A DNA stretch of 63,736 nucleotides from Salinisphaera japonica YTM-1 (lineage in GTDB: Bacteria; Pseudomonadota; Gammaproteobacteria; Nevskiales; Salinisphaeraceae), in NCBI RefSeq assembly GCF_003788585.1, contig NZ_AYKG01000010.1, positions 1-63,736 of the forward strand, read 5' to 3'. Shown piece after piece: positions 16,907 to 27,450 of this stretch. Each line of letters starts with the position of its first letter. Positions within the stretch are counted from its first letter, which is position 1. The notes under the pieces were generated by a model that was given only the letters and a program-made list of their open reading frames with translations, ran no database searches and was not told the origin of the DNA. A program made the position numbers and the translations under genes.

Positions 16907-17527
16907 ACGATTTTCTTCTGCGACCAGCGCCCGGCCGTCGATTTCTTCGCAGCTAACGTCTTCGAGTGACGCCGCGGCGTCGGGAGCTACGGCCAGGCAG
17001 GCCGCATAGCCGGGTGCCAGGTCCAGCCAGCGCAGGGGCCAGTCGGCGTTGTCGAGCCGGGCATGGGCGCTGCCCAGCTCGATCGCGCGCACACGGGCCA
17101 GGCCCACGCGGCCGCTGGCCTTGACGGTGGCCTCGCGCGCGCACCAGGCGGCAAAGAACTCGTGCTCGGCGGTGGCGATACGGGCGATCAGTCTAGGCGA
17201 GACATCATCGCGGCGGGCCTCGATATCCAGGCCGATCGGGCCGACATCGGCGATCGCGCAGGCCACCCGATCCTTGGAGTGCGAGATCGAAAACGACGGC
17301 CCGCCGGCGATTTCCGGGCGGCCCGTGGCAGAGCGGCCCAGCCGCCACCAGCAGGCGTCGTCAGCCAGGGCATGGCGTAACAACAACAGCCCGGCGATTG
17401 TCTGCGCCTGCGCGCGGCGATCCTGCATGCCCGCCACCCGATGACGCGCGGCCGGCGGCAACCGATTGATCGCCCTCGTGGCAAATACGGATTCCGCCTG
17501 CGTTATTCGAGTGCAAAATACTCGCAT
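16877..17527 (-). CDS. 4'-phosphopantetheinyl transferase, Sfp/AcpT type
   Basis: A 216-residue protein with the superfamily motifs: SFSISHSKDRVACAIA, the magnesium-binding GLDIE (about residues 113-117) and FFAAWCAREATVKASG (about 143-158), where E and K bind coenzyme A and metal. It transfers phosphopantetheine from CoA to a serine of a carrier protein. The neighbouring acyl-AMP ligase ends in such a carrier domain, an obvious client. The ATG at 17527 is 9 bp from the divergent P450 start. The last dozen residues (ENRARMSANKRE) and the stop codon are written by the repeat element, so the original C-terminus has been replaced or extended. Confidence 0.85.
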   Translation of the reverse strand: MRVFCTRITQAESVFATRAINRLPPAARHRVAGMQDRRAQAQTIAGLLLLRHALADDACWWRLGRSATGRPEIAGGPSFSISHSKDRVACAIADVGPIGLDIEARRDDVSPRLIARIATAEHEFFAAWCAREATVKASGRVGLARVRAIELGSAHARLDNADWPLRWLDLAPGYAACLAVAPDAAASLEDVSCEEIDGRALVAEENRARMSANKRE

Positions 17528-17536
17528 TACTGAAAG

Positions 17537-18901
17537 ATGACCGTCTGCTGTACCGCAGATGATGCCCGGTTTGGCCACGTGACGATCTCGATTGCTTCTG
17601 ATTCCGTCGATCAACGGGATACGCCCGTCAGCGCGACACGCCCGTTTGCGCTGGCCCCGGATGACGCCACGCGGCGCGCGCTGGCCGAGCTACAGGCCCG
17701 CCACGGCGATCTGTTCACCGTGCCCGACCCCAGGACCGGCGCGCATCACTGGGTAGTCAACGACCCTGAGCTGGTCCAGCAGGTGCTCGTGCGGCGCGCG
17801 GGCGATTACACCAAAGGCATGGGCCTGGACCGGGTCAAGGTCCTGCTGGGTAACGGCATCATGGTCAGCGAGGGCGATTTCTGGACACGCCAGCGCCGGC
17901 TCATGCAGCCGGCCTTCCGCCCGACCCGGCTGGCCGACTACAACACGATGATCGTTGCCGAGAATCAGCGCCTGGCGGACACGTGGCAGGCCGCCGCCGA
18001 GGCCGGCCAGCCCGTCGAGGCCGAGGCCGCGGTCAGCGAGCTGATATTGATCATCGTGCTGCGCTCTATCTTCGGGGCGGACTACGACACGTTGGTGGCC
18101 GACGGCGCCAACCCTTTTGCCATCCTCACCGAAGAGCCGGCCCGGGATCTCAAATTCGCCGCGCGTTTTCATACCCTCAAGAAGACCGTGGGCCGGATCA
18201 TTGAAGCCCGCCTGGCCCGTCCGGTTACGGCTTATGACTTCCTGGGCCAGCTTTTGGCGGCCCGCACGCGCGATGGCCACGCGATGAATCGCGCTGCGCT
18301 GATCGACGAAGTGATGACGCTGATCGTGGCCGGCCACGAAACCACGGCCAGCGCCCTCGCCTTTGCCTGGGTTCTCGTGGCCACGCACACCGAGATTTGC
18401 ACGCGCCTTCAGGCCGAGGCCGATGCTTGTGATCCGGATCAGCTGGCGCGTACCGGCGGCCACGATGACCCGAACCTGGCGTTGACCGATCGGGTGATCG
18501 CTGAAACGCTGCGCCTGTATCCGCCGGGCTGGCTGCTGTCTCGCCGCGCCGCCACCGATCATGCGCTGGGCGGTTATCCGATCACCGCCGGTACCCAGGT
18601 CTTCATCTGCCCGTGGCTGTTGCATCGTCACCCGACCTACTGGCCCGAGCCGGATGTCTTCGATCCGGATCGTTTTCTGGGCACGCGTCGACCCGCGCAG
18701 CGCATGGCTTATATTCCGTTTGCTGCCGGGCCGCGCCACTGTATCGGGGAACATCTGGCCTGGACCGAGATGCGCGTGCATCTGGTCACGCTGCTGGCTC
18801 GTTTTACACCGATCTGGCGCGGGGCGCGCGCGCCTGGCGTGGTATCGGCGATCAATCTGCGGCCGGCCGACGGAATACCGCTACAATTACGGGTTCGATA
18901 A
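17537..18901 (+). CDS. cytochrome P450
   Basis: A 454-residue soluble P450. The I-helix motif AGHETTAS is near residue 264, ExxR is in AETLRLYPPG, and the heme loop FAAGPRHCIGEHLAW puts the thiolate ligand at Cys402. There is no membrane anchor or fused reductase, so it needs external redox partners, not found here. It resembles bacterial fatty-acid or terpene hydroxylases of the CYP4-like/CYP102-like side, but family assignment needs a tree. The start is uncertain: ATG at 17537 lies 9 bp from the divergent gene, and a GTG at 17579 is possible. The fatty acyl-AMP ligase follows after 53 bp. Confidence 0.93.
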   Translation: MTVCCTADDARFGHVTISIASDSVDQRDTPVSATRPFALAPDDATRRALAELQARHGDLFTVPDPRTGAHHWVVNDPELVQQVLVRRAGDYTKGMGLDRVKVLLGNGIMVSEGDFWTRQRRLMQPAFRPTRLADYNTMIVAENQRLADTWQAAAEAGQPVEAEAAVSELILIIVLRSIFGADYDTLVADGANPFAILTEEPARDLKFAARFHTLKKTVGRIIEARLARPVTAYDFLGQLLAARTRDGHAMNRAALIDEVMTLIVAGHETTASALAFAWVLVATHTEICTRLQAEADACDPDQLARTGGHDDPNLALTDRVIAETLRLYPPGWLLSRRAATDHALGGYPITAGTQVFICPWLLHRHPTYWPEPDVFDPDRFLGTRRPAQRMAYIPFAAGPRHCIGEHLAWTEMRVHLVTLLARFTPIWRGARAPGVVSAINLRPADGIPLQLRVR

Positions 18902-18954
18902 CGACGAATCCGCTGCGCGACCCGGCTGCGGCGCGCCTCGAACATACCACGCTT

Positions 18955-20913
18955 ATGACCCGTTACGACACGCTCACACAGATGCTGGACGCCGCCGCCG
19001 AGACCCCGGGCGAGATCGGCTTTATCGACGGCGCCAACGACGAACGCCGGCTTGGGTATCGCCTGCTCAGGCGCGCCGCCGAGCGCATGCTGGCCGTGCT
19101 GCAGGCTCGCGGGGCAAGCGCCGGCGAGCCGTTGATCCTCTACGTACCCGACACACTGCGGTTTCTGCAGTTCTTCTGGGCCGGGCTCTATGGCGGGCTG
19201 GTGCCGGTACCGATCGCCGCGGGGGCCACGCGCGCCCATCTGGACAAGCTGGTGCGCGTGTGGCGCCACATGGGCGAGCCCCGGCTGGTCATCGATACCA
19301 AACACTTGGCGCGCGTACGCGAACATCTGGAAGCCGCCGGCGATAGCGAAAGCGCCGAGCGGCTGGCCGCGCGGGCGATCTCCGACGAGCCCTCGGCCGT
19401 GGAAACACCGGCCGAACCGGCCCTCGTGCGCCCGGAACAGACGGCGTTCATCCAATTTTCCTCCGGCTCCACCGGGGATCCCAAGGGCGTGGTGCTCACC
19501 CATGCCAACGTGCTGGCCAACGTGGATGCCATCAGTGCCGGCTCGGATCTGGGCGCGCATGAAATCGCGCTCTCGTGGATGCCGCTGACCCACGACATGG
19601 GCCTGATCGGCTTTCATCTGACGCTCGTGTATTCGGCGTTCACGCATTATCTGATGACGCCGGATCTGTTTGCCCGGCGGCCACTCCTGTGGCTGGAAAA
19701 AGCCAGCGAAAAAGGCGCCACTCTGCTCTGCTCGCCGAACTTCGGCTATCGCCACACCCTACGCGCGATCAGCGCCCGCGGCCTGCCCGACGGCCTGGAT
19801 CTATCGCGCGTGCGCCTGATCTATAACGGCGCCGAGCCGATCTCGGCGCCACTGGCGCGCGAGTTCGCTGCCCGGCTTGCGCCCTGCGGGCTGGCCGACA
19901 ACGTCATGTTCTGTGTCTATGGCATGGCCGAGGCGAGCCTGGCGGCCAGTTTTCCGCCGGCCGGGCGGGGGCTGGCCAGTATCCGCGTGGCCGCGACCAC
20001 GCTGGGCGTGGGTGATGTGATACAGCCCAGCGAGGCCCCTCAGGCCATCGAGCTGGTCGACCTGGGCCAGCCGGTTAAAAACGGGGCTATTCGTATCGTC
20101 GACGATAGCGAGGCACCGCTGGCTGCCGATCACGTCGGGCATGTCTGGATCCGCGGGGCCAACGTCACCGCCGGCTATCACGACAACGCCGAGGCCGACG
20201 CGGCCGCCCAGCGCGGCGACGGCTGGCTGGCCACCGGTGATCTGGGTTTCATTCACGCGGGCAACCTGTTCATCACCGGCCGCGCGAAAGACATCATCTT
20301 CGTCCACGGGGCGAACTTTTATCCCCAGGATATCGAGGCCGTGGCCGCGGGTGCGCCGCAGATCGAGCTCGGCAAGATCGCGGCCGCCGGCGTACGCAGC
20401 GAGGGGGCCGAGGCCGACGCGCTGGTGCTGTTCGTGGTCTTCAAAGGCCGCGACGACGACTTCGTGCCCATCGCGCGCAACGTGGCCCAGTACGTGAATC
20501 AGCAGACCGGGCTGGTCGTCGATCAGGTCGTCCCCATCGAGCGCATGCCCAAGACTACCAGCGGCAAGCTGCAACGCACCGACCTGGCCCGGGCCTATAC
20601 CGAAGGCGCCTACGGCGAGCGCCTGGCCACGCTGGCGGCCCTGATGACCGCGGGCGAGGCCCCGGCCGTACCGGCGCCAGACACGAATGCCCCGTCGGCG
20701 GCCACGCTATTGGCCGGCATCTGTGCCGAGGTGGCCCCGGACAAGCAGATCGGGGCCGACGACAATCTCTTCGAGGTCGGCCTGTCGTCGCTGGAACTGG
20801 CCCAGATCCATGAAGGCATCGAAGCCCAATGGCCGGGCCGGCTCGAGGTCACCGATCTGTTCGACTATCCCACCATCAACGACCTGGCCGAAGTGCTCGA
20901 CACGACCGATTGA
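18955..20913 (+). CDS. fatty acyl-AMP ligase with C-terminal acyl carrier domain
   Basis: A 652-residue two-domain enzyme. The adenylation domain (about 1-560) has FIQFSSGSTGDPKGVVLTH near 165 and the FAAL-type GRAKDIIFVHGANFYPQDIE near 445. The C-terminal domain (about 580-652) is a carrier protein with DDNLFEVGLSSLEL, phosphopantetheine site Ser612. FAALs load long-chain fatty acids as adenylates onto carrier proteins without CoA, feeding polyketide, lipopeptide or special lipid pathways. Here the enzyme can load its own carrier. The ATG at 18955 starts the family consensus; the frame is open much further upstream but overlaps the P450 gene. Confidence 0.9.
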   Translation: MTRYDTLTQMLDAAAETPGEIGFIDGANDERRLGYRLLRRAAERMLAVLQARGASAGEPLILYVPDTLRFLQFFWAGLYGGLVPVPIAAGATRAHLDKLVRVWRHMGEPRLVIDTKHLARVREHLEAAGDSESAERLAARAISDEPSAVETPAEPALVRPEQTAFIQFSSGSTGDPKGVVLTHANVLANVDAISAGSDLGAHEIALSWMPLTHDMGLIGFHLTLVYSAFTHYLMTPDLFARRPLLWLEKASEKGATLLCSPNFGYRHTLRAISARGLPDGLDLSRVRLIYNGAEPISAPLAREFAARLAPCGLADNVMFCVYGMAEASLAASFPPAGRGLASIRVAATTLGVGDVIQPSEAPQAIELVDLGQPVKNGAIRIVDDSEAPLAADHVGHVWIRGANVTAGYHDNAEADAAAQRGDGWLATGDLGFIHAGNLFITGRAKDIIFVHGANFYPQDIEAVAAGAPQIELGKIAAAGVRSEGAEADALVLFVVFKGRDDDFVPIARNVAQYVNQQTGLVVDQVVPIERMPKTTSGKLQRTDLARAYTEGAYGERLATLAALMTAGEAPAVPAPDTNAPSAATLLAGICAEVAPDKQIGADDNLFEVGLSSLELAQIHEGIEAQWPGRLEVTDLFDYPTINDLAEVLDTTD

Positions 20914-20934
20914 CCGGGCGCCGGCGGGCCTGCC

Positions 20935-21696
20935 TCAGGCCGCCCCGCCGGCCTGGGGCACGCCGCCGTCGGCGGCGATCCGGTTCAGCGTCTTGAGCCG
21001 CTGGCCAAGCTCGCCGGCCAGCGTCTGGGCGTGGTCCGGGCCGTCCAGCGCGCCGACCGACCAGGGCCTGCCGATGGCGACATCCAGCCGACAGAACGGC
21101 ATGGGGATATGACAGGCGTCCCAGGAGCGTAGCTGCAGGTAGCGGCTGGCCACGGCCCCCACCAGCAGCAACGGCGCGCCGCTGCGGCTGGCGAGCACCA
21201 CGGCACCGGGCTTGAACACCTGGGCCGGGCCGCGCGGGCCGTCGCCATACATCATGGGCGAGATACCGCCGCGCACCGCCTCGGTGAGGGCCGCCATCGC
21301 CGCCTTGCCGGTCCGGCTGGACGAGCCGCGTATGGCCGTCATCCTGTGGGCGTGGGCCACACCGGACATGAAACGCCCTTCGCGCGACGGGCTGATCAGA
21401 AACCCGACCTGCAGGCCGCGCCGTCGCTGGGCGCGCATGAATATCGCGCTGGAGACCAGGCTCTGGTGCCAGGCACAGGGCACGACCGGGCGCTCGTCGG
21501 CCCGACCGGCCGCCAGCACCGCGTCAAGATCGGCCCCGCCGTGCACCACCCGGATCCGACAGGTCAGACACAGCAGCCAGATATAGCGCGACAGCACCCA
21601 TTCGGCCAGGGCCGTCAGAACCCGTTGATGCAGACGGCGGCGTTTGTTCTCGGAGCGGCGCTTGGCACGGCCGGGGGGTGGGTCTGACGGCACCAT
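20935..21696 (-). CDS. DUF374-type lysophospholipid acyltransferase-like protein
   Basis: A 253-residue protein related to the next gene. It has WHQSLVSSAIFMRAQ (the H of the acyltransferase block), FLISPSREGRFMSGV and YGDGPRGPAQVFKPG, which correspond to the DUF374 motifs. The family resembles lysophospholipid acyltransferases but its acceptors are poorly known. A basic N-terminus and a hydrophobic segment near residues 30-50 suggest membrane association. It converges on the acyl-AMP ligase gene, leaving 21 bp between stops. It may take the acyl chain made by the neighbouring cluster, but this is inference. Confidence 0.75.
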   Translation of the reverse strand: MVPSDPPPGRAKRRSENKRRRLHQRVLTALAEWVLSRYIWLLCLTCRIRVVHGGADLDAVLAAGRADERPVVPCAWHQSLVSSAIFMRAQRRRGLQVGFLISPSREGRFMSGVAHAHRMTAIRGSSSRTGKAAMAALTEAVRGGISPMMYGDGPRGPAQVFKPGAVVLASRSGAPLLLVGAVASRYLQLRSWDACHIPMPFCRLDVAIGRPWSVGALDGPDHAQTLAGELGQRLKTLNRIAADGGVPQAGGAA

Positions 21697-21773
21697 CGCA
21701 TGACCTCTACGGGGGATCGCGGACCGAATTCATCCACGACCACCAGCCTACGAGCCCGATTATGGCCGCGCGC

Positions 21774-22487
21774 TTAAGACGCCCCCACACGCGTCTCGGC
21801 GAGGCCGCTAAGCGCGTTCAGCCGCTCGGCCAGCGTTTCGGCCACGACAGAGGGCGCCTCGCCGCGGGCCACCTCAAGCGGCTCGCCGATACACAGGGCC
21901 ACGCGCGCGAACGGCTTGGGAATCATCATCTTGTCCCAAGAGCCCAATTGCCAGTACCGGTCCGCGGCGAAGGTGATCGGCAGCACCGGCGCTTTCGTCA
22001 TCTGGGCCAGCATCAGCGTACCGGGTTTGACCTGCAGCGCCGGGCCATGTGGCCCGTCCACCGCGATGATCGGCGACACCCCCGACTGGAGCGTGGCATA
22101 CGTATCGCGAAACGCCTTGGCGCCGGTCCGGTTGGCCGAGCCGCGCAACACGCGGGCCCCCATGCGGCCCACCAGGGCCGCCACCAGCTCGCCGTCGCGC
22201 GAGGGCGAGACCAGAAAGCCCGGCGCAAACCCGGCTCGGGGTGTTTCCAGCAACCAACCCACGCAGTATGGCAGGCGTTGATGCCAACAGCACAGCAGGG
22301 CCGAGCGCTCGGCCTCGATCAGGCCCTGTAGATGCCCCAGGCCCTCGACCGAGACACTGCGCCGGGTGGCCATGAGCAGCCGGGCCAATAGATGCAGCAG
22401 CGGCGTGGCCACGGCCACCAGCAGGCGCTGGCGCCGTGAGAGCGGCGTACGTCCGGTCTTTTGTTGATACTCGCGCGATTGACTCAT
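21774..22487 (-). CDS. DUF374-type lysophospholipid acyltransferase-like protein (paralog)
   Basis: A 237-residue paralog of the neighbouring gene, with WHQRLPYCVGWLLE, FLVSPSRDGELVAALV, VLRGSANRTGAKAFRD and VDGPHGPALQVKPGT. These conserved blocks are clearer than in the partner, so this copy may be the more typical one. ATG at 22487 starts just before the basic region and hydrophobic segment (about residues 20-40); the open frame continues to 22571 without family resemblance. Upstream, pncB is divergent. A tandem pair suggests two acyl additions or two acceptors. Confidence 0.78.
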   Translation of the reverse strand: MSQSREYQQKTGRTPLSRRQRLLVAVATPLLHLLARLLMATRRSVSVEGLGHLQGLIEAERSALLCCWHQRLPYCVGWLLETPRAGFAPGFLVSPSRDGELVAALVGRMGARVLRGSANRTGAKAFRDTYATLQSGVSPIIAVDGPHGPALQVKPGTLMLAQMTKAPVLPITFAADRYWQLGSWDKMMIPKPFARVALCIGEPLEVARGEAPSVVAETLAERLNALSGLAETRVGAS

Positions 22488-22659
22488 GGTGCGGCCTGTT
22501 CCCAGCAGGCGATGTCGGTAGACTGGCAGCGCCGGGCGCCACCCATCACGACGCCCGCGAGCGGCGAGCATCTCGCGTCCCGACGCGAAAACATTCGCTA
22601 TACAGCTTAACCGATCACAGGCGCGATGCGCCGTGGATCGGCACGACCCAGCCCATGCG

Positions 22660-24108
22660 ATGTCTGCAATCGAAAAACTCTACGGCCAGGCACCGGCCCT
22701 GCTGACCGACCTCTACCAGCTGACCATGGCCTACGCCCACTGGCACAACGGCACCGGCCAGCGCGAGGCGGTATTTCATCTGTTCTTTCGCTCGGCCCCG
22801 TATGCCAACGGCTTTGCCATTGCCGCCGGCATCCAGACCGCGATCGACTACATCACCCAGATGCGGTTTTCCGATGAGGACATCGCCTATCTGGCCACGC
22901 TGACCGATAACGCCGGCGAGCGCCTGTTCGCCCCCGGCTTTCTCGATTATCTGGCCGATTTCGGCTTCTCCGGGGAGGTACACGCCGTGGCCGAGGGCAC
23001 GGCGATCTTCCCGCACCAGCCGATGCTGCGCGTGCGCGGGCCGATCATCGAGGCCCAGCTCTTGGAAACCGCCCTGCTCAATCTGGTCAATTTCCCCACG
23101 CTGGTGGCCACCAAGGCCGCGCGGATTGCCCATGCCGCAGCACCTGACCCGGTGCTGGATTTCGGCCTTAGAAAAGCCCAGGGCATTGACGGCGGTGTGA
23201 CCGCCGCCCGTGCGGCCTATATCGGCGGCTGTGCGGCCACTTCCAACGTGCTGGCCGGGCGGCTGTTCGGTGTGCCGGTCTCGGGTACCCATGCCCACGG
23301 CTGGGTCATGGCCTTTGACGACGAGCTGGATGCCTTTGATGCCTATGCCGCGGCCTTGCCCAACAACTGTGTGTTTCTGGTGGATACCTACAACACGGTC
23401 GAAGGCATCGAAAACGCGATCCGTGCCGGCGAGAAACTGCGCGGGCGCGGCTACGAGATGGCCGGTATCCGCCTGGACTCGGGCGATCTGGCCCAGCTGG
23501 CGCGCCGGGCGCGTCGGCGCCTGGACGCGGCCGGTTTCCACCAGACCAAGATCGCGGCCAGCTCCAGCCTGGATGAAGCCGTGATCGCCGACCTGAAAGC
23601 CCGCGGGGTGCCCATCGTGCTGTGGGGTGTGGGCACCAAGCTGACCACCGCCCAGCCGGATGCCGCGCTCGACGGCGTCTACAAGCTGGCCGCGCTGAAA
23701 AACGATGCCGGGCGCTGGTCGTATCGCATGAAGATGAGCGACACGCCCGGCAAGCAGACCCGTCCCGGCGTGCAACAGGTCCGGCGCTTCATGGACGGCG
23801 ACACCCCCCGCGCGGATCTGCTCTTCGACGAGGCCGCCCCCGCCACGGCCTGGGCCGGCGGTGTCGCCGAGCACGAACAGTGCTTTGGCGCCGACGACGC
23901 GCATGTCGACCTGCTACAGCCGGCGGTCGCGGCCGGTAAGCGCCTGGCCGCGCCGCCCACGCTTGCCGACAGCCGCGACCATGCCGGCGCGCAGTTCGCG
24001 CTGTTCACCGCCCGGCCTGATTATCCCGCGCTTGTCGATCATTATCTGGATCAAGCCACCGACGACCTGCGCGACTGGCTGGCCGATCGTCACCGGAACC
24101 AGCACTGA
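22660..24108 (+). CDS. pncB: nicotinate phosphoribosyltransferase
   Basis: A 482-residue enzyme of NAD salvage that converts nicotinate and PRPP to nicotinate mononucleotide. It starts ALLTDLYQLTMAYAHW, the family N-terminus, and has DFGLRKAQGIDGGVTAARAA, SGTHAHGWVMAF, LVDTYNTVEGIENAI and IRLDSGDLAQLAR, all conserved in the longer (type I) NAPRTases. The ATG at 22660 is chosen over a GTG at 22633. The stop overlaps the start of the nicotinamidase gene (TGATG), so the two enzymes of the pathway are made together. Confidence 0.96.
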   Translation: MSAIEKLYGQAPALLTDLYQLTMAYAHWHNGTGQREAVFHLFFRSAPYANGFAIAAGIQTAIDYITQMRFSDEDIAYLATLTDNAGERLFAPGFLDYLADFGFSGEVHAVAEGTAIFPHQPMLRVRGPIIEAQLLETALLNLVNFPTLVATKAARIAHAAAPDPVLDFGLRKAQGIDGGVTAARAAYIGGCAATSNVLAGRLFGVPVSGTHAHGWVMAFDDELDAFDAYAAALPNNCVFLVDTYNTVEGIENAIRAGEKLRGRGYEMAGIRLDSGDLAQLARRARRRLDAAGFHQTKIAASSSLDEAVIADLKARGVPIVLWGVGTKLTTAQPDAALDGVYKLAALKNDAGRWSYRMKMSDTPGKQTRPGVQQVRRFMDGDTPRADLLFDEAAPATAWAGGVAEHEQCFGADDAHVDLLQPAVAAGKRLAAPPTLADSRDHAGAQFALFTARPDYPALVDHYLDQATDDLRDWLADRHRNQH

Positions 24109-24728
24109 TGCCCGATACGCTGCTACTGGTCGATATCCAGCACGATTTCCTGCCCGGCGGCGCGCTGGCCGTGCCGGGCGGCGATGAAATCATCCCGATC
24201 GCCAATGCCTTGATGCCGGCGTTTGCCCACGTCGTGGCCAGCCAGGATTGGCATCCGGCCGATCATGGCTCGTTTGCCGAACACCACGCCGGGGCCCGTG
24301 CGTTCGACATCGGCCAGCTCGCCGGGCGCGAGCAGATCCTCTGGCCCACCCACTGTGTGCAGGGCACGCCGGGCGCGGCTTTTGCCAGCGATCTGGATAT
24401 TGCCGGTATCCATGACGTGGTGCGCAAGGGCGACAACCCACGGCTGGACAGCTACTCGGCGTTCTATGACAACCACCACGAGCGCGCCACCGGGCTTGGC
24501 CAGCGCCTGGCCGCCCGCGGCACGCGTCATATCCACGTCATGGGCCTGGCCGCGGATGTCTGCGTGAAATACACCGTGCTCGATGCGCTGGCCGAGGGCT
24601 TTACCGTGACCCTCATCGTCGACGGTATCCGCGGCGTGGACATGGCCCCCGGCGATACCGAGGCCGCCATCGAAGCCATGCGCGCCGCCGGTGCGGTCGT
24701 CGTTACCCATGACATGGTTCTGGGCTAG
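24108..24728 (+). CDS. pncA: nicotinamidase/pyrazinamidase
   Basis: A 206-residue isochorismatase-fold amidase. Residues LLLVDIQHDFLPGGALAVPGG open the protein and hold the catalytic aspartate; the metal-binding DWHPADHGSF, the lysine in VVRKGDNP and the nucleophile region GLAADVCVKYTVLDA (catalytic cysteine) are all present. It deaminates nicotinamide to nicotinate, the substrate of the upstream pncB product. One-base overlap with pncB. The gene is followed by a repeat field. Confidence 0.95.
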   Translation: MPDTLLLVDIQHDFLPGGALAVPGGDEIIPIANALMPAFAHVVASQDWHPADHGSFAEHHAGARAFDIGQLAGREQILWPTHCVQGTPGAAFASDLDIAGIHDVVRKGDNPRLDSYSAFYDNHHERATGLGQRLAARGTRHIHVMGLAADVCVKYTVLDALAEGFTVTLIVDGIRGVDMAPGDTEAAIEAMRAAGAVVVTHDMVLG

Positions 24729-24771
24729 TTTTCGCGGGAGTCGTCGTGGCTCGCCGGGCGGTTCGAGTGTT

Positions 24772-25088
24772 TTTTATCCGCAAATAACGCAGATTGCGCA
24801 GATGTGGGCCTGGTAGCGCGCAAGAATCATGGCACGCGCAAAGCCTTGGCAGGGGCGAAGGATTTTTGGGTGAAGACCAGGATTATTGCTGTGCTCTGGT
24901 CTCTGCAATGGCAACGCACAAAACGCCGGAGCCTGACGTTCCCGCGCACCCGAAATCTGTGAAATCTGCGTCATCTGCGGATAAATAAAGCCGCTGCCGC
25001 CCGCGTGCCGTTAACTCACGCCCATGATCCAGTCATCTCGCCCAACCCACATCGGCGCTCATCGGCGGCCATCTGCGGATAAAAAAGA
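24772..25088. repeat. phased-repeat field B between pncA and thiC
   Basis: The gene-free 24729-25188 region contains three arms of the same repeat family. One at 24772-24805 reads TTTATCCGCAAATAACGCAG onward; two in the opposite direction lie at 24953-24987 and 25047-25088, both ending in CTGCGGATAAA. The centre of the first pair (about 147 bp) contains an AGACCAG/CTGGTCT inverted repeat at 24874-24902. The third arm mixes CGCAGAT, CGCCGAT and GGCCGCCGAT units. It is more degraded than copies A and C. No open frame and no TPP riboswitch was recognised here. Confidence 0.75.
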
Positions 25089-25146
25089 ACATCCCGCGAG
25101 CCCGAACACAGGCACGCATGTTTTGTTTGCCGCCCGGGCTTGCTAG

Positions 25147-27060
<1,914 letters not shown>

Positions 27061-27078
27061 ACCACCAAGGACACCGAC

Positions 27079-27441
27079 ATGAAAAAGACAGCTCTCATCG
27101 CCAGCCTGGCGACCGGCGCCCTGGTCTTGCCCGGCATGGCCCAGGCCCTGGACAAGGAAGATTTCACCACCACCGCCAGCACGGCCGCCACCACGGCTTA
27201 TATCGTCGGCAAGGACGATAACGATCTGGTTAAGGCCCGCGACTTCGCCGACAGCGAAGCAGTGGCCCTGGCGCGCGAATCCGCCCAGGGCGGCGGCGAG
27301 CACGTGGCCTCGTTGGCCGAGCTGCTGGGCGAAAACCCGAACCAGTTCGGCGCCTGGATGCAGAATAACTACAGCGCGCTGTACGACACCGAGGCATCCG
27401 CCAACTTGGTCGATCGCATCGCCGCGCTCAAGACCGGCTAG
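27079..27441 (+). CDS. small exported DUF3015-like protein
   Basis: A 120-residue protein with a clear signal peptide (MKKTALIASLATGALVLPGMAQA, cleavage after residue 23). The mature part has no cysteine. The segment LARESAQGGGEHVASLAELL followed by a F-x8-N-Y-x-A-L region resembles the C-terminal half of DUF3015 proteins, which are periplasmic and of unknown function; the N-terminal cysteine motif of that family is absent. It lies 18 bp after thiC and 9 bp before the deacetylase gene, so the three may share a transcript. Confidence 0.55.
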   Translation: MKKTALIASLATGALVLPGMAQALDKEDFTTTASTAATTAYIVGKDDNDLVKARDFADSEAVALARESAQGGGEHVASLAELLGENPNQFGAWMQNNYSALYDTEASANLVDRIAALKTG

Positions 27442-27450
27442 CCGGCCCGC

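Noticed and set aside
18613-18954. Upstream extension of the acyl-AMP ligase frame
   Set aside because: It overlaps the heme-binding end of the P450 gene in another frame and has no family similarity.
24774-24988. Short open frames across repeat field B
   Set aside because: Their peptides (for example ICAICVICG) are simply translated repeat units.
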